Both the position numbers and the translations under genes were made by a program. Source: Enterovibrio nigricans DSM 22720 (GTDB lineage Bacteria > Pseudomonadota > Gammaproteobacteria > Enterobacterales > Vibrionaceae). Taken from it: DNA of 53,085 nt. This document shows, piece after piece, positions 19,594-31,602 of the stretch. Location of the stretch: assembly GCF_900167155.1 (NCBI RefSeq), contig NZ_FUXU01000026.1, positions 1 to 53,085 on the forward strand, given 5' to 3'. Numbering within the stretch: position 1 is the first letter of the stretch; the number at the start of each line of letters is the position of its first letter. Under the pieces are notes generated by a model. That model was not told the DNA's origin and made no database searches. It saw nothing but the letters and a program-made list of their open reading frames with translations.

Positions 19594-19794
19594 TTAATCC
19601 ATTTCATCCATCCAACAAAGGATGATTGCTTCAAGGATTTTTTCATTGGAATGATTCGGATCGTCAGAGAAGTCTTCCAGCGCCATCACCCAACGATGCA
19701 GATCAGTAAAGCGCACCGTTTTCGGATCGATGTCTGGGAATTTATCTACCAGTTCAATTGCAATATCGCGCGAGTCTACCCATTTCAGGCTCAT
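19594..19794 (-). CDS. iscX: IscX, regulator of Fe-S assembly
   Basis: A small acidic protein of 66 residues, the same length as E. coli IscX, that binds iron and IscS and modulates cluster assembly. Conserved segments are [24 protein letters not shown] and [13 protein letters not shown] lies six bases before the ATG at 19794; four additional upstream codons are open but unlikely. It is the last gene of the isc operon. Confidence 0.95.
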   Translation of the reverse strand: MSLKWVDSRDIAIELVDKFPDIDPKTVRFTDLHRWVMALEDFSDDPNHSNEKILEAIILCWMDEMD

Positions 19795-19832
19795 TGCTAT
19801 CTCCAAATCTACTTTGCTTGTTTCTTACCAAA

Positions 19833-20171
19833 TTAGTGGTTTTCTGCTGCGTGATTCAGCGTATAACGCGGAATTTCTACAACCAGATCTTCTTTCGCTA
19901 CTTTCGCCTGGCAGCCCAAGCGGGACTCAGGCTCCAAACCCCATGCTTTATCCAGCATGTCATCTTCCAACTCGTCACTCTCATCCATCGAGTCAAAGCC
20001 CTCGCGAATAATCACATGACATGTAGTACAAGCACATGATTTTTCGCAGGCGTGCTCGATAGCAATGCCGTTGCGCAGTGCAACGTCCAATACTGTATCG
20101 CCAGTTTCTGCTTCCAGAACCGCGCCTTCAGGACACAAGTCTTGGTGTGGCAGAACAACAATCTTTGGCAT
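19833..20171 (-). CDS. fdx: ISC-type [2Fe-2S] ferredoxin
   Basis: An electron carrier for Fe-S cluster assembly. The 112-residue product has cluster ligands Cys42, Cys48 and Cys51 (CEKSCACTTC) and Cys87 (RLGCQAK), matching E. coli Fdx. The gene starts two bases after the hscA stop, so it is translationally linked to the chaperone genes. Confidence 0.98.
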   Translation of the reverse strand: MPKIVVLPHQDLCPEGAVLEAETGDTVLDVALRNGIAIEHACEKSCACTTCHVIIREGFDSMDESDELEDDMLDKAWGLEPESRLGCQAKVAKEDLVVEIPRYTLNHAAENH

Positions 20172-20173
20172 GT

Positions 20174-22024
20174 TTAAACCTCGTCAATTGAATGGCCAGC
20201 CAGTGCTTCGCGAATGGATTTGTCCATACGGCGAGAAGCAAAATCCTGGCTCGCTTTATCTGTATCTTTAATGCCTTGCTCAATCGCGGCTGCATCATCC
20301 CCATTTCGAAGCGCAATCAATGCTTCAATTGCTTTCACTAGGGCTTTTTGTTCTTCGTCAGACAGCAATGTTTCACCGTCTGCTTGCAACGCTACCAATA
20401 ATCCTTCAATCACGCGATCTGCTTCAACGCGTTGTTCAGCCAGGTATCGCAAATCTTTATCTTCTTGCGCATGGGTAAACGACGACTTGATCATATCGAC
20501 GATTTCCATGTCACTCAGACCGTAAGACGGTTTCACCTGAATCGACGCCTGAATTTCGGTACTCTTCTCCATCGCCGTGACGGAAAGCAAACCGTCAGCA
20601 TCCACTTGATAAGTAACGCGAATGTGCGCCGCACCCGCCGTCATAGGAGGAATGCCTTTCAGGGTGAAATCAGCCAATGAACGGCAGTCATCAACCATCT
20701 CACGCTCACCTTGTACTACGTGCACTTTCATGCCCGTTTGACCATCTTTGAACGTCGTGAATTCTTGCGCGCGAGCAACAGGGATGGTGGTATTACGAGG
20801 AATGATCTTCTCAACCAAACCGCCCATGGTTTCAATGCCCAGAGACAGTGGGATAACATCGAGCAGCAGCATTTCGCCGTCAGGTTTGTTACCAACCAAA
20901 ATGTCAGCTTGCGTTGCTGCGCCTATGGCAACGACTTTATCTGGATCAATATTGGTCAGTGGTGTACGACCAAAGAACTCGCCAACCTGTTCGCGAACTA
21001 AAGGAACACGGGTAGACCCACCAACCATAACTACTTCAAGCACGTCGTTAGCCCCAACGCCTGCGTCTTTCAGAGCGCGGCGGCATGACAGCAGCGTTTT
21101 CTTCACCAGCGAACCAATCAAATCATCAAATTGATTGCGTGTCAGTGACCCCTTCCAACCCAGCACATTTAGCTCAGTAACTTCATCAGTACTCAGTGCG
21201 ACTTTTGCCGCGGTTGCTGCGTTAAGAAGACGACGACGATCATCGCCAGAAAGCGTATCAAAACCAGCGTGTTCTGCAATCCAATCGGCAATCAGGTGAT
21301 CAAAATCATCTCCACCGAGCGCTGAATCACCGCCCGTTGCCAATACTTCAAATACGCCTTTAGACAAACGCAGAATTGAAATATCGAAGGTACCACCACC
21401 CAAATCGTAAACCGCAATCACGCCTTCCTGACCTGAATCCAGTCCATAAGCAATCGCCGCTGCCGTTGGCTCATTCAATAAACGAAGAACGTTCATTCCG
21501 ACTAGTTTCGCAGCGTCTTTTGTTCCCGCACGTTGTGCATCTTCAAAATATGCAGGCACTGTGATCACGACGCCTTCAAGCTCGCCGCCAAGCGATTCAA
21601 CCGCACGAGTATTTACCGCACGAAGGATGTCTGCTGACACCTCAATTGGGTTTTTCTTACCAGCACGAGTATGAATAAGAGGAAGGCCATTCTCGGAAGA
21701 GAATAATTCGTAAGGAAGGTGGGGATAGCGAGCTTGTACGTCCTTCAAAGAACGTCCCATCATTCGCTTGACTGATACAACGGTATTCGCACTGTCAGTC
21801 TCAGACAATGCTTGTGCATCGTAACCGACTTTCACGTCATTCACGCCGTAGTGAACCACTGACGGGATTAATGCGCGTCCATTCAAGTCGTTAAGCGTTG
21901 TTGCTGTTCCGCTGCGAACAGCAGCCACCAGAGTATTGGTTGTACCAAGGTCAATACCTACCGCACGCTTTAGCTCATGCGGCGCCGCACTTTGACCGGG
22001 TTCTGCAATTTGTAACAGTGCCAT
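20174..22024 (-). CDS. hscA: Fe-S assembly chaperone HscA (Hsp70 family)
   Basis: A specialised Hsp70 that, with HscB, drives cluster transfer from IscU by binding its LPPVK motif. The 616 residues equal E. coli HscA. The ATPase domain begins at GIDLGTTNT and includes [14 protein letters not shown] and [12 protein letters not shown]. The substrate-binding domain follows from about residue 390. AGGAACCAAC precedes the ATG at 22024; the frame is open 44 codons further upstream into hscB but the protein start clearly matches relatives. Confidence 0.97.
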   Translation of the reverse strand: MALLQIAEPGQSAAPHELKRAVGIDLGTTNTLVAAVRSGTATTLNDLNGRALIPSVVHYGVNDVKVGYDAQALSETDSANTVVSVKRMMGRSLKDVQARYPHLPYELFSSENGLPLIHTRAGKKNPIEVSADILRAVNTRAVESLGGELEGVVITVPAYFEDAQRAGTKDAAKLVGMNVLRLLNEPTAAAIAYGLDSGQEGVIAVYDLGGGTFDISILRLSKGVFEVLATGGDSALGGDDFDHLIADWIAEHAGFDTLSGDDRRRLLNAATAAKVALSTDEVTELNVLGWKGSLTRNQFDDLIGSLVKKTLLSCRRALKDAGVGANDVLEVVMVGGSTRVPLVREQVGEFFGRTPLTNIDPDKVVAIGAATQADILVGNKPDGEMLLLDVIPLSLGIETMGGLVEKIIPRNTTIPVARAQEFTTFKDGQTGMKVHVVQGEREMVDDCRSLADFTLKGIPPMTAGAAHIRVTYQVDADGLLSVTAMEKSTEIQASIQVKPSYGLSDMEIVDMIKSSFTHAQEDKDLRYLAEQRVEADRVIEGLLVALQADGETLLSDEEQKALVKAIEALIALRNGDDAAAIEQGIKDTDKASQDFASRRMDKSIREALAGHSIDEV

Positions 22025-22062
22025 GTTGGTTCCTGTAGCCTGATCAACCGCCGCAACGTGAA

Positions 22063-22578
22063 TTAGCCGAGCAGCCGATCTTCGATTCGTTCGATTTCTT
22101 GTTTGAGTTTGACTAAGAACTTGAGCTTTCGCACCGTTGTCGCTGCGACAGACCACTGCATGTCATCGAGTTGTGTTTTTAGCTCGTCTAACAGTGACTT
22201 AAGAATGTTCGACACTTGGTGTTCAAAGTCAAACAACTTCTCTTCCGGCTCATTGCTGTCAGCAATGTCTTCTAGCTCTTCGCGCAGCTCCATCTGCTGC
22301 ATCAAAAACACAGGATTTTGCATGGTTTGCTGTTCGTCGCGCAGCTCAATCCCATTAAGGGAAAGCATATATTCAGCACGGCGAACGGGCTCGTTCAAGG
22401 TCTGATACGCGTCGTTGATTTGCGCCGCTTTTTGAACAGCAAGCAGCTTATCTTGTTCAGAGGCTGTTGCAAATTTGTCCGGATGAAAGCGTCGTTGGAG
22501 TTCGCGATATTGCGAAGAAAGAGAGCTACCATCCAGTTCAAACTGACATGATAGCCCGAATAGTTCGAAATGATTCAT
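22063..22578 (-). CDS. hscB: Fe-S assembly co-chaperone HscB
   Basis: A J-domain protein that brings IscU to HscA and stimulates its ATPase. The 171 residues start with the J domain, with the HPD motif at residues 32-34 (RRFHPDKFA), followed by a C-terminal three-helix domain that binds IscU. It lies 13 bp after iscA and 38 bp before hscA. Confidence 0.97.
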   Translation of the reverse strand: MNHFELFGLSCQFELDGSSLSSQYRELQRRFHPDKFATASEQDKLLAVQKAAQINDAYQTLNEPVRRAEYMLSLNGIELRDEQQTMQNPVFLMQQMELREELEDIADSNEPEEKLFDFEHQVSNILKSLLDELKTQLDDMQWSVAATTVRKLKFLVKLKQEIERIEDRLLG

Positions 22579-22591
22579 TTCATCTCACGAG

Positions 22592-22915
22592 TTAAACGTT
22601 AAAGCTCTCGCCACAACCACACTCGCTGTTTACGTTAGGGTTATTGAACTTGAAGCCTTCATTTAGACCTTCTTTGGTAAAGTCTAACTCCGTACCTTCG
22701 AGGTATAACATGCTTTTGCTGTCGACGATAATTTTCACACCATCGTGGTCAAAAACCTGGTCTTCCTCTTGAAGTTCATCAACAAATTCCAGCACATAGG
22801 CCATGCCTGAACAACCTGACGTACGAACACCTAAACGCAATCCAATGCCTTTTCCACGGCTTTCTAGAAAAGAACGAACGCGTGATGCCGCCGCGTCTGT
22901 CATAGTAATGACCAT
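22592..22915 (-). CDS. iscA: A-type Fe-S carrier IscA
   Basis: A carrier that passes iron-sulfur clusters to target proteins. The 107 residues have the three conserved cysteines Cys35 (TSGCSGMAY), Cys99 and Cys101 (SECGCGESF). The ribosome site is weak (GGG eleven bases upstream), so expression may depend on coupling with iscU, 26 bp upstream. Confidence 0.97.
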   Translation of the reverse strand: MVITMTDAAASRVRSFLESRGKGIGLRLGVRTSGCSGMAYVLEFVDELQEEDQVFDHDGVKIIVDSKSMLYLEGTELDFTKEGLNEGFKFNNPNVNSECGCGESFNV

Positions 22916-22941
22916 ATGTACAACAACCCTTTTATTACGTA

Positions 22942-23325
22942 TTAAGCTTCGTGTTTTTTCTTGTAATCGCTAACTGCTGCTTTGATCGCGTCTTCCGCAA
23001 GGATAGAGCAGTGAACTTTAACTGGTGGCAGTTCCAATTCTTCCGCGATTTCAGCATTTTTGATAGCCGCTGCTTCGTCCAGAGATTTGCCTTTTACCCA
23101 CTCAGTAACCAGTGAGCTTGAAGCAATCGCTGAACCACAGCCGTATGTTTTAAACTTCGCGTCTTCGATGATACCCTGCTCATTTACTTTGATTTGCAGT
23201 TTCATCACGTCACCACAAGCAGGTGCACCCACCATGCCACTACCAACACTCGGATCATCTTTGTCGAATGCACCAACGTTACGTGGGTTTTCGTAGTGGT
23301 CGATTACTTTTTCACTGTAAGCCAT
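22942..23325 (-). CDS. iscU: Fe-S cluster scaffold IscU
   Basis: The scaffold on which new clusters are built from IscS-derived sulfur. The 127 residues have ligands Cys37 (APACGD), Cys63 (TYGCGSA) and Cys106 (VHCSIL), plus the HscA recognition motif LPPVK at 99-103. It lies 29 bp after iscS. Confidence 0.98.
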   Translation of the reverse strand: MAYSEKVIDHYENPRNVGAFDKDDPSVGSGMVGAPACGDVMKLQIKVNEQGIIEDAKFKTYGCGSAIASSSLVTEWVKGKSLDEAAAIKNAEIAEELELPPVKVHCSILAEDAIKAAVSDYKKKHEA

Positions 23326-23354
23326 GATTAATTCCTCGAATTCCTAACTACTGC

Positions 23355-24569
23355 TTAGTGGTGTGCCCACTCAACAGTGTTCAAATCAATACCTTCTTTG
23401 TACATGTCCCACAGTGGTGACATCTCACGCAGCTTAATCACTGCTTTGCGTACTTGCTCAACAGCATGGTCCACTTCCTCTTCAGTAGTGAAGCGACCGA
23501 AAGAGAAACGAATCGAGCTGTGTGCTAGTTCGTCGTTTAAGCCAAGCGCGCGTAAAACATAAGAAGGTTCAAGGCTAGCTGAAGTACATGCTGAACCCGA
23601 GGAAACAGCCAGATCTTTCAGCGCCATAAGAAGAGACTCACCTTCAACAAAGGCAAAGCTCACATTAAGGTTGGATGCCACACGCTGGTCAAAGTCACCA
23701 TTGACGTAAACCGCCTCAAGATCTTTCACACCGTCATAGAAACGGTTACGAAGCGACAATGAGTGTGCCATGTCTTTTTCAAGTTCTTCTTTGGCAATAC
23801 GGAAGGCTTCGCCCATACCCACGATTTGGTGAGTTGGCAACGTACCTGAACGGAAACCACGCTCGTGACCACCACCGTGCATTTGCGCTTCGAGGCGAAT
23901 ACGTGGCTTACGGCGAACAAACAAAGCACCAATGCCTTTCGGGCCGTACACTTTGTGTGCGCTCATTGAAATCAGATCAACTTTGATTTCTTGCGTGTCT
24001 AGCGGCAATTTACCGATAGATTGCGCAGCGTCTACGTGGAGCACCACTTTGCGCTCGCGACACAATTCACCAATCGCGGTGATATCTTGGATCACGCCGA
24101 TTTCGTTATTCACGTGCATAATTGAAACGAGAATGGTGTCTTCGCGAATAGCGTCTGCCAATTTGTTCAGGTCGATGATACCGTTTGATTCAGGCTCAAG
24201 GTAAGTGACTTCGTAGCCTTCACGCTCAAGCTGACGACAAGGATCCAGCACCGCTTTATGCTCGGTTTTACAGGTAATAATGTGCTTACCTTTCTTACCG
24301 TAGAAGTGCGCAACGCCCTTGATAGCTAAGTTATCTGATTCTGTCGCACCCGATGTGAATACGATTTCACGCGGGTCAGCGTTCAAATAATTGGCGATAT
24401 TCTCACGTGCCGTGTCTACTGCTTCTTCAGCTTGCCAACCGTAACGGTGCGAACGAGATGCAGGGTTACCAAAACAACCGTCAATGGTTAGGCACTGCAT
24501 CATTTTCTCAGCCACACGCGGATCTACTGGGCATGTTGCTGAATAGTCAAAATAAATTGGCAATTTCAT
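23355..24569 (-). CDS. iscS: Cysteine desulfurase IscS
   Basis: A PLP enzyme that takes sulfur from cysteine for Fe-S clusters and tRNA thiolation. The 404 residues equal E. coli IscS, with PLP lysine Lys206 ([10 protein letters not shown]) and the mobile-loop nucleophile Cys328 ([10 protein letters not shown]). Start 24569 ([16 protein letters not shown]) follows GGAGACACA; eight more upstream codons are open but not conserved. It lies 33 bp after iscR. Confidence 0.98.
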   Translation of the reverse strand: MKLPIYFDYSATCPVDPRVAEKMMQCLTIDGCFGNPASRSHRYGWQAEEAVDTARENIANYLNADPREIVFTSGATESDNLAIKGVAHFYGKKGKHIITCKTEHKAVLDPCRQLEREGYEVTYLEPESNGIIDLNKLADAIREDTILVSIMHVNNEIGVIQDITAIGELCRERKVVLHVDAAQSIGKLPLDTQEIKVDLISMSAHKVYGPKGIGALFVRRKPRIRLEAQMHGGGHERGFRSGTLPTHQIVGMGEAFRIAKEELEKDMAHSLSLRNRFYDGVKDLEAVYVNGDFDQRVASNLNVSFAFVEGESLLMALKDLAVSSGSACTSASLEPSYVLRALGLNDELAHSSIRFSFGRFTTEEEVDHAVEQVRKAVIKLREMSPLWDMYKEGIDLNTVEWAHH

Positions 24570-24602
24570 TTGTGTCTCCAAGTACTCCGGCACTGCTATT
24601 TA

Positions 24603-25124
24603 CTACGAGCGAAAATTCACACCTATGGTTGCTGGTGCTTCGCTGCCACTGGAGTTTAAACCATGTCTAACAAAAGTGGACGACTCTAGATTAGAGTCTT
24701 GACAATCTGCGACTTGCTTAACTTCATTGTCTTGCATGAGTTCGCCGAGTGTAATGTCATTTAAAAAGCCGCTAATACGCGCGCTTAAATCACGCCAAAG
24801 CGTGTGTGTCAGGCAGCGTGAACCACCTTGGCAATCACCTTTGCCTTGACACTTGGTTGCGTCTACGGATTCATCAACCGCAGCGATAACCATACCGACT
24901 GCGATCTCGTTCGCGGCAACGCCTAAGCGATAACCACCGCCAGGGCCACGTACGCTGGATACCAGACCTGCTTTACGCAGACGCGAAAAAAGTTGTTCCA
25001 AATATGACAGAGAAATGCCTTGGCGCTCTGAAATATCTGCAAGAGGCACTGGCCCCAATTCGGAGTGAAGCGCGACATCCAGCATCGCTGTAACGGCGTA
25101 TCTGCCTTTCGAAGTCAGTCTCAT
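24603..25124 (-). CDS. iscR: Fe-S responsive regulator IscR
   Basis: An Rrf2-family transcription factor that represses the isc operon when it carries a [2Fe-2S] cluster. The 173 residues have an N-terminal winged helix and cluster ligands Cys92, Cys98, Cys104 and His107, at the same numbers as in E. coli. The C-terminal tail is about ten residues longer than in E. coli (162). It is the first gene of iscRSUA-hscBA-fdx-iscX. Two IscR type 1 boxes lie directly upstream, indicating autorepression. Confidence 0.97.
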   Translation of the reverse strand: MRLTSKGRYAVTAMLDVALHSELGPVPLADISERQGISLSYLEQLFSRLRKAGLVSSVRGPGGGYRLGVAANEIAVGMVIAAVDESVDATKCQGKGDCQGGSRCLTHTLWRDLSARISGFLNDITLGELMQDNEVKQVADCQDSNLESSTFVRHGLNSSGSEAPATIGVNFRS

Positions 25125-25163
25125 AACATCCTACCTGTGAGCGAGTAATGGAATGAGTCTGAC

Positions 25164-25213
25164 ATACCCGACTATTTTGGTCAAGTATTTAACCTACTAA
25201 ATTAGTCGGGTTT
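25164..25213 (-). promoter_or_regulatory. Two adjacent IscR type 1 binding sites at the isc promoter
   Basis: Site 1 (25164-25188) fits the 25-bp type 1 consensus at about 24 positions; it reads ATACTTGACC...AGTCGGGTAT on the minus strand. Site 2 (25189-25213) abuts it and has the core CCGACTAATTTAGTAGG. The TTGACC within site 1 also serves as the probable -35 element of iscR. E. coli likewise has two such sites at this promoter. Confidence 0.8.
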
Positions 25214-25234
25214 TTAACCCTTTAAAAATAAAGG

Positions 25235-25966
25235 CTATTTGTCGCTATCTTTACGTAACTTCTCTACAGAAGAGAGAACGCCACGAAGAATGTTCAGCTC
25301 CTGGCTTTCAGGGCGCGCACGATTAAAGAGTCGACGCAGCTTGGTCATTACCATGCCAGGGTGAGCCTTATTGATAAAGCCGGTTTCACTCAATACATCT
25401 TCAAGGTGCGTGTAAAAACGCTCAAGATCTTCCGCTAGCGGATAAGGCTGCTCTTTGACCTCACCTTTATACGCCTGGCTATCCAGCCATGCCATGCGCG
25501 TTTCATAACACAAGGTTTGTACTGCCATCGCCAAGTTTAGCGAGCTGTATTCAGGGTTAGCAGGAATAGCCACATGGAAATGGCACGCCTGAAGCTCATC
25601 ATTCGATAATCCTGTGCGCTCTCGTCCAAAAACGAACGCCACAGGGTGCGATGCTGCTTCTTCTACCGCTTTGATGCCACTTTCGCGAGAGTCCAACATC
25701 GGCCATTCCAATGTACGGCTACGCGCACTGGTGCCAATGACAAGGCCACAGTCAGCAACAGCTTCCTCAACGGTGCCTACTATACGTGCATTATTAGCAA
25801 TATCGCTTGCGCCAGCCGCCAGAGCGATAGCCTGACCGTCAACCTCACATTCTGGAGCTACCAGAATCATGTTTTTCAGCCCCATCACTTTCATCGCGCG
25901 AGCTGCTGAACCGATATTGCCTGAATGCGTGGTGCCAACGAGCACAATTCGAATATTATCTAACAT
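25235..25966 (-). CDS. trmJ: tRNA (cytidine/uridine-2'-O-)-methyltransferase TrmJ
   Basis: A SPOUT-class enzyme that methylates the ribose at position 32 of several tRNAs. The 243 residues start [25 protein letters not shown], the TrmJ/TrmH signature. They continue with [14 protein letters not shown] and [17 protein letters not shown], which form the knotted SAM site. It is encoded just upstream of iscR in the same direction and is divergent from suhB. Confidence 0.96.
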   Translation of the reverse strand: MLDNIRIVLVGTTHSGNIGSAARAMKVMGLKNMILVAPECEVDGQAIALAAGASDIANNARIVGTVEEAVADCGLVIGTSARSRTLEWPMLDSRESGIKAVEEAASHPVAFVFGRERTGLSNDELQACHFHVAIPANPEYSSLNLAMAVQTLCYETRMAWLDSQAYKGEVKEQPYPLAEDLERFYTHLEDVLSETGFINKAHPGMVMTKLRRLFNRARPESQELNILRGVLSSVEKLRKDSDK

Positions 25967-26150
25967 TTAACGTTCACTGAATTTCTTCGATTACAAAAAG
26001 CCGCGGGATTCTACCACAACAGGAAAATATATGTGGTGTTTTGCTTTAGAGACTGCAACACATGAACAAAAAATACCCACTTCCCTTTTGCCGCAGCTCT
26101 GATATACTCGCCGCCGCTTTCCGTTCTTTAACATCCGTTGGGAAATTTGT

Positions 26151-26954
26151 ATGCATCCTATGCTAAACATTGCCATTCGCGCTGCGCGAAAGGCTGGCGA
26201 CTTTATCGCTAAATCTGCTGAAAACCCTGATAACGTAGAAGCGTCTTCAAAAGGCACTAACGACTTCGTTACCAATGTCGACACTTCTGCAGAGCACATC
26301 ATTATCGATGTAATCAAGAAATCTTACCCTGAGCATTGTATCGTTTCTGAAGAAGCGGGCCACATCGCGGGTAAAGACACTGATTACCAATGGATCATCG
26401 ACCCACTGGATGGCACAACCAACTTTGTAAAATCATTCCCACACTTCTCTGTGTCTATCGCTTTGCGTATTAAAGGCCGCACTGAGATTGCGTGTGTTTA
26501 TGATCCAATCCGTAACGAACTCTTCTCTGCTCAACGTGGTGCTGGTGCACAGTTGAACAGCAAGCGTATTCGCGTAGGTGAAGCAAAAGACTTGTCAGGC
26601 ACAATCCTGGCAACTGGCTTCCCATTCAAAGCGAAACAGCATTCTGAAGGCTTCATGAAAGTTGTTAGCGCACTCTTCGTAGACTGCGCAGACTTCCGTC
26701 GTACCGGCTCTGCTGCGCTGGATCTGTGTTACGTTGCAGCTGGCCGTGTTGACGGTTTCTTCGAATTGGGCCTGAAGCCTTGGGATATCGCTGCAGGTGA
26801 GCTGATTGCACGTGAATCAGGTGCTATTTGTACTGACTTTGCTGGCGGTACTGACTACGTTCAGTCTGGCAACATCGTGACAGCTAACCCGAAAGTATTG
26901 AAGAATATTTTGGCTAAGATTCGCGACAACGCGAACGAAGCAATGAAAAAATAA
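26151..26954 (+). CDS. suhB: Inositol-1-monophosphatase SuhB
   Basis: A magnesium-dependent phosphatase that also acts with Nus factors in rRNA antitermination in E. coli. The 267 residues have the metal-binding motifs EEAG (from Glu67) and DPLDGTTNF (Asp84, Asp87), and the C-terminal motif KPWDIAAGELIARESG. A TATACT -10 element is visible at 26103-26108. It stands alone on the plus strand between the minus-strand isc/trmJ and sec units. Confidence 0.97.
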   Translation: MHPMLNIAIRAARKAGDFIAKSAENPDNVEASSKGTNDFVTNVDTSAEHIIIDVIKKSYPEHCIVSEEAGHIAGKDTDYQWIIDPLDGTTNFVKSFPHFSVSIALRIKGRTEIACVYDPIRNELFSAQRGAGAQLNSKRIRVGEAKDLSGTILATGFPFKAKQHSEGFMKVVSALFVDCADFRRTGSAALDLCYVAAGRVDGFFELGLKPWDIAAGELIARESGAICTDFAGGTDYVQSGNIVTANPKVLKNILAKIRDNANEAMKK

Positions 26955-26970
26955 GATTCTTCGACATTGA

Positions 26971-26998
26971 AAAAGGCGTCCTGCGGGACGCCTTTTTT
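26971..26998 (+). terminator. Terminator of suhB
   Basis: AAAAGGCGTCC, loop TGC and GGGACGCCTTTTTT form a strong stem followed by six Ts, 16 bp after the suhB stop. Confidence 0.92.
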
Positions 26999-27029
26999 AT
27001 TTCAGGAAACAAGTACTTTCTCTGAGTTA

Positions 27030-27056
27030 AAAAAACGGAGCCGTATGGCTCCGTTT
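27030..27056 (-). terminator. Terminator of the yajC-secD-secF unit
   Basis: The stem ACGGAGCC/GGCTCCGT, with loop GTAT, is followed on the minus strand by a T run of about seven. It lies 20 bp after the secF stop and faces the suhB terminator. Confidence 0.9.
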
Positions 27057-27076
27057 TCATATCAAGCTATTCGCCA

Positions 27077-28027
27077 TTAAGGCGCCGCATCAAACTCTTC
27101 GCCTTCTTTCTCTACTGGCGGCGGTGGCAGCAAGTGCTCACGGGTCAGACCCAGAGACAGTGCCAAAGCAGACGCCACATAGATTGAAGAATATGTACCA
27201 ACGGTAATACCAATCAACAATGCCGCCGCAAAGCCATGGATCATCGCACCGCCTTGAAGGAACAGTGCCACCACCACGAACAACGTGGTACCCGAGGTAA
27301 TGATGGTACGGCTCAACGTTTGCGAGATAGACTCGTTCATGATGTCAGCCGAGTCGCCTTTACGCATTTTGCGAAAGTTTTCACGAACACGGTCAAAAAC
27401 AACAATGGTATCGTTGAGCGAGTAACCCACCACGGTCAGCAATGCTGCGACGATAGTCAGGTCTACTTCAATTTGCATGAAAGAGAAGATGCCCAAGGTG
27501 ATGATCACATCGTGCGCAAGCGATGCCACGGCACCGGTGGCCAAACGCCATTCAAAACGCACCGACACGTAAAGCAAAATACAAAGCAATGACGCGATGA
27601 TCGCCAGACCACCGGCCTCAGTCAGTTCTTCACCTACGTTCGGGCCCACAAACTCAATACGGCGCATCTCTACCGCTTGGCCTGTACCTACTTTGATTGC
27701 ATCTAGGATTTGCGTGCCTAGCAACTCACCTTGCATATCTTCACGCGGACGTAGGCGAACCATAACATCACGAGAGGTACCAAAGTTTTGTACAATCGCA
27801 TCACCAAATCCTTTGGCAGACAGTGCCTCACGGATTTTTGGCAAATCAGCAGGCTGTTCAAAACCCACTTCTATCAGCGTGCCGCCTGTGAAATCCAAGC
27901 CCCAATTCAACCACTTGGTTGAAAGGGTAAAGATTGAAGCCGCAATCATCAAAGCAGAGAAGATATACGCAGGCTTGCTCAAGCGCATAAAGTCGAAATA
28001 GAAATTCGGCTTTAAAAGTTGAAACAT
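27077..28027 (-). CDS. secF: Protein translocase subunit SecF
   Basis: An inner-membrane RND-like partner of SecD that uses proton motive force to complete protein export. The 316 residues have an N-terminal membrane helix, the SecD/F signature LNWGLDFTGGTLIEVGF and a periplasmic domain. Five further helices follow, with GYSLNDTIVVFDRVREN in the fourth membrane segment. It starts 12 bp after secD. Confidence 0.97.
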   Translation of the reverse strand: MFQLLKPNFYFDFMRLSKPAYIFSALMIAASIFTLSTKWLNWGLDFTGGTLIEVGFEQPADLPKIREALSAKGFGDAIVQNFGTSRDVMVRLRPREDMQGELLGTQILDAIKVGTGQAVEMRRIEFVGPNVGEELTEAGGLAIIASLLCILLYVSVRFEWRLATGAVASLAHDVIITLGIFSFMQIEVDLTIVAALLTVVGYSLNDTIVVFDRVRENFRKMRKGDSADIMNESISQTLSRTIITSGTTLFVVVALFLQGGAMIHGFAAALLIGITVGTYSSIYVASALALSLGLTREHLLPPPPVEKEGEEFDAAP

Positions 28028-28039
28028 TTTAATGCCTCC

Positions 28040-29893
28040 TTAAATCGACAGTTTATCTACGCGCTTACCGCCGTAGACCAAGTTAACCAAGCAGCGCGTA
28101 CCGATAATCGCCGTAAACATAGACGTCAGAATACCGATAGACAGCGTGACTGCGAACCCTTTCACCGGACCTGTACCCACAGCAAATAAGATAAATGCGG
28201 TGATCAGTGTGGTGATGTTCGCATCGGCGATGGTACTGAATGCGTTCGCGTAGCCCTGATGAATCGCCTGTTGAGGGTTGCGCCCTTCGAGGATCTCATC
28301 ACGAATACGTTCAAATATCAGTACGTTCGCATCGATAGCCATACCAACGGTCAGAACGATACCTGCAATACCTGGTAACGTCATCGTCGCGCCAGGAATC
28401 ATCGACATCACACCGATAATAAGCACAACGTTCGCCAGCAAAGCCACGTTAGCAAACAGGCCAAATCGACGATAATAAACAGCGGTGAACAGCATGACCG
28501 CAATCAAGCCGTACAAACAAGCTTTGACGCCCATATCGATGTTTTGCTGACCCATTGAAGGACCGATTGTACGCTCTTCAACAATGGAGATTGGCGCAAT
28601 CAACGCACCCGCACGCAGCAACAGTGCAAGATTGTGCGCTTCCGCTTGAGAATCAATACCGGTGATACGGAAGTTACGTCCCAACGCCGTTTGGATGGTC
28701 GCTTGGTTGATCACTTCTTCACGCTTGGCCAGAATAACCTTGCCGCTCGCATCGCGCTTACCGCTGTCTTTGTACTCGGTAAAGACGGTCGCCATCAGCT
28801 TGCCAACATTGTTCTTACTGAACGCGGCCATTTTGCCACCGCCTTCGCTATCCAGAGAAATGTTAACTTGAGGACGGCTGTACTCATCAAAGCTAGAGCT
28901 TGCATCCGTGATATGAGAACCACCCAAAATCACACGCTTTTTCACCACAACCGGGCGACCATCTCGGGTTTGCTTCACTTCGCTACCCGGTGGAACACGT
29001 CCCGCTGCCGCTGCGGCTAAATCAGCGCTGTCATCCACTTCGCGGAACTCTAGCGTCGCGGTTGCACCCAAGATTTCTTTCGCACGCGCAGTGTCTTGAA
29101 CACCTGGTAACTCGACCACGATGCGGCTTGCACCTTGGCGTTGAACCAGTGGCTCTGCAACACCCAGCTCATTCACACGGTTACGCAAAATAGTGATGTT
29201 TTGTTCTACCGCGTAATTGCGAATTTCCTGAAGACGTTGCTCGGTGAACTTAGCAGAAACAGCAAAACGGGCACTGTCGGTGGTAAACACCATATCTGGG
29301 TGCAGTTTCGCCAGTTCAGACTCAGCATTATCCATGTCTTCTTCATTGCGGAAAGTCACATCGATGCTGTCATCTGCACCCACGCGTAGGCCGCGATAGC
29401 GGATCTTCGCTTCACGCAATTCGGTACGGAACGTATCTTCTTGCTGACTGAGAAGCTTTTCCATCGCGGCATCCATGTCAACTTCCATCAGGAAGTGCAC
29501 GCCACCACGAAGGTCAAGACCCAACTTCATTGGGGTTGCACCAATCGCTTCTAGCCAACTTGGTGTTGCAGGTGCGAGGTTAAGTGCAACGACATAGCCT
29601 TCATCTTTGTACGCTTCGTTAAGCAAGTCACGGGCAGCGATCTGTTGATCGGTGTTTTTAAAACGAACCAATACGGTGCCGTTTTCCAGCGCAAGAGATT
29701 GAAAAGGAATGTTGTCTGTATCGAGGGTGTTTTTGACGGAGTCCAGAGTCGAAAGATCAACCGAGGCGCCACGCGCCCCGGAGATTTGAACCGCTGGATC
29801 TTCACCGTAGATATTGGGAAGTGCATAGACCGCGCCGATGATTAACACCAGCACCACCATAATGTACTTCCACAAAGGATAACGGTTTAGCAC
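28040..29893 (-). CDS. secD: Protein translocase subunit SecD
   Basis: The large subunit of the SecDF export motor. The 617 residues comprise one N-terminal helix, a long periplasmic region with the P1 motif [16 protein letters not shown], and a C-terminal block of five helices. That block includes [18 protein letters not shown], which bears the conserved Asp and Arg of the proton path. It lies 26 bp after yajC. Confidence 0.98.
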   Translation of the reverse strand: MLNRYPLWKYIMVVLVLIIGAVYALPNIYGEDPAVQISGARGASVDLSTLDSVKNTLDTDNIPFQSLALENGTVLVRFKNTDQQIAARDLLNEAYKDEGYVVALNLAPATPSWLEAIGATPMKLGLDLRGGVHFLMEVDMDAAMEKLLSQQEDTFRTELREAKIRYRGLRVGADDSIDVTFRNEEDMDNAESELAKLHPDMVFTTDSARFAVSAKFTEQRLQEIRNYAVEQNITILRNRVNELGVAEPLVQRQGASRIVVELPGVQDTARAKEILGATATLEFREVDDSADLAAAAAGRVPPGSEVKQTRDGRPVVVKKRVILGGSHITDASSSFDEYSRPQVNISLDSEGGGKMAAFSKNNVGKLMATVFTEYKDSGKRDASGKVILAKREEVINQATIQTALGRNFRITGIDSQAEAHNLALLLRAGALIAPISIVEERTIGPSMGQQNIDMGVKACLYGLIAVMLFTAVYYRRFGLFANVALLANVVLIIGVMSMIPGATMTLPGIAGIVLTVGMAIDANVLIFERIRDEILEGRNPQQAIHQGYANAFSTIADANITTLITAFILFAVGTGPVKGFAVTLSIGILTSMFTAIIGTRCLVNLVYGGKRVDKLSI

Positions 29894-29919
29894 TGCTATG
29901 ATCCTTTATGGTGATGGGG

Positions 29920-30249
29920 TTACAGCGACTGAATCGTGCCTTTTGGCAGAACAGCAGTCACAAAGTCCTTTTTAATGGTCACTTCACTGTTCGCACCCAG
30001 TGCGATAACGATGAAGTCATTGTCGTCCGAAATTTTAGAGATTTTGCCAACCAAACCGCCGCTGGTCAGAACCTCATCACCTTTACCCATCGATGCCATC
30101 AGGTTTTTGTGCTCTTTAACACGCTTTGCCTGCGGACGGTAAATCATGAAGTAGAAAATAACGGCAAATAGGCCAAGCATGATAAATAGCTGCATACCGC
30201 CACCTTGTGGTGCGCCTTCTGCTGCTGCATGAGCTTGTGAAATAAACAT
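29920..30249 (-). CDS. yajC: Sec translocase accessory protein YajC
   Basis: A single-span inner-membrane protein associated with SecDF. The 109 residues have one helix (about 20-40, LFIMLGLFAVIFYFMIYRPQ) and the conserved tail RVKEHKNLMASMGKGDEVLTSGGLVGKI. It is the first of yajC-secD-secF and lies 79 bp after tgt, the usual queA-tgt-yajC-secDF cluster. The tgt-yajC gap holds an 8-bp hairpin (30296-30319) without a T run. Confidence 0.96.
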   Translation of the reverse strand: MFISQAHAAAEGAPQGGGMQLFIMLGLFAVIFYFMIYRPQAKRVKEHKNLMASMGKGDEVLTSGGLVGKISKISDDNDFIVIALGANSEVTIKKDFVTAVLPKGTIQSL

Positions 30250-30328
30250 TCAGTTACGTCCTCGTATTAATTTGAACATTTTTACTGGTTTCTTTTTGTC
30301 GGCAGTTTCCCGCCGACAATTGGAAACC

Positions 30329-31561
<1,233 letters not shown>

Positions 31562-31602
31562 CTATCGTTTGGCTTTCCAAACGAGATTTCGCCAAGCCCT
31601 GA

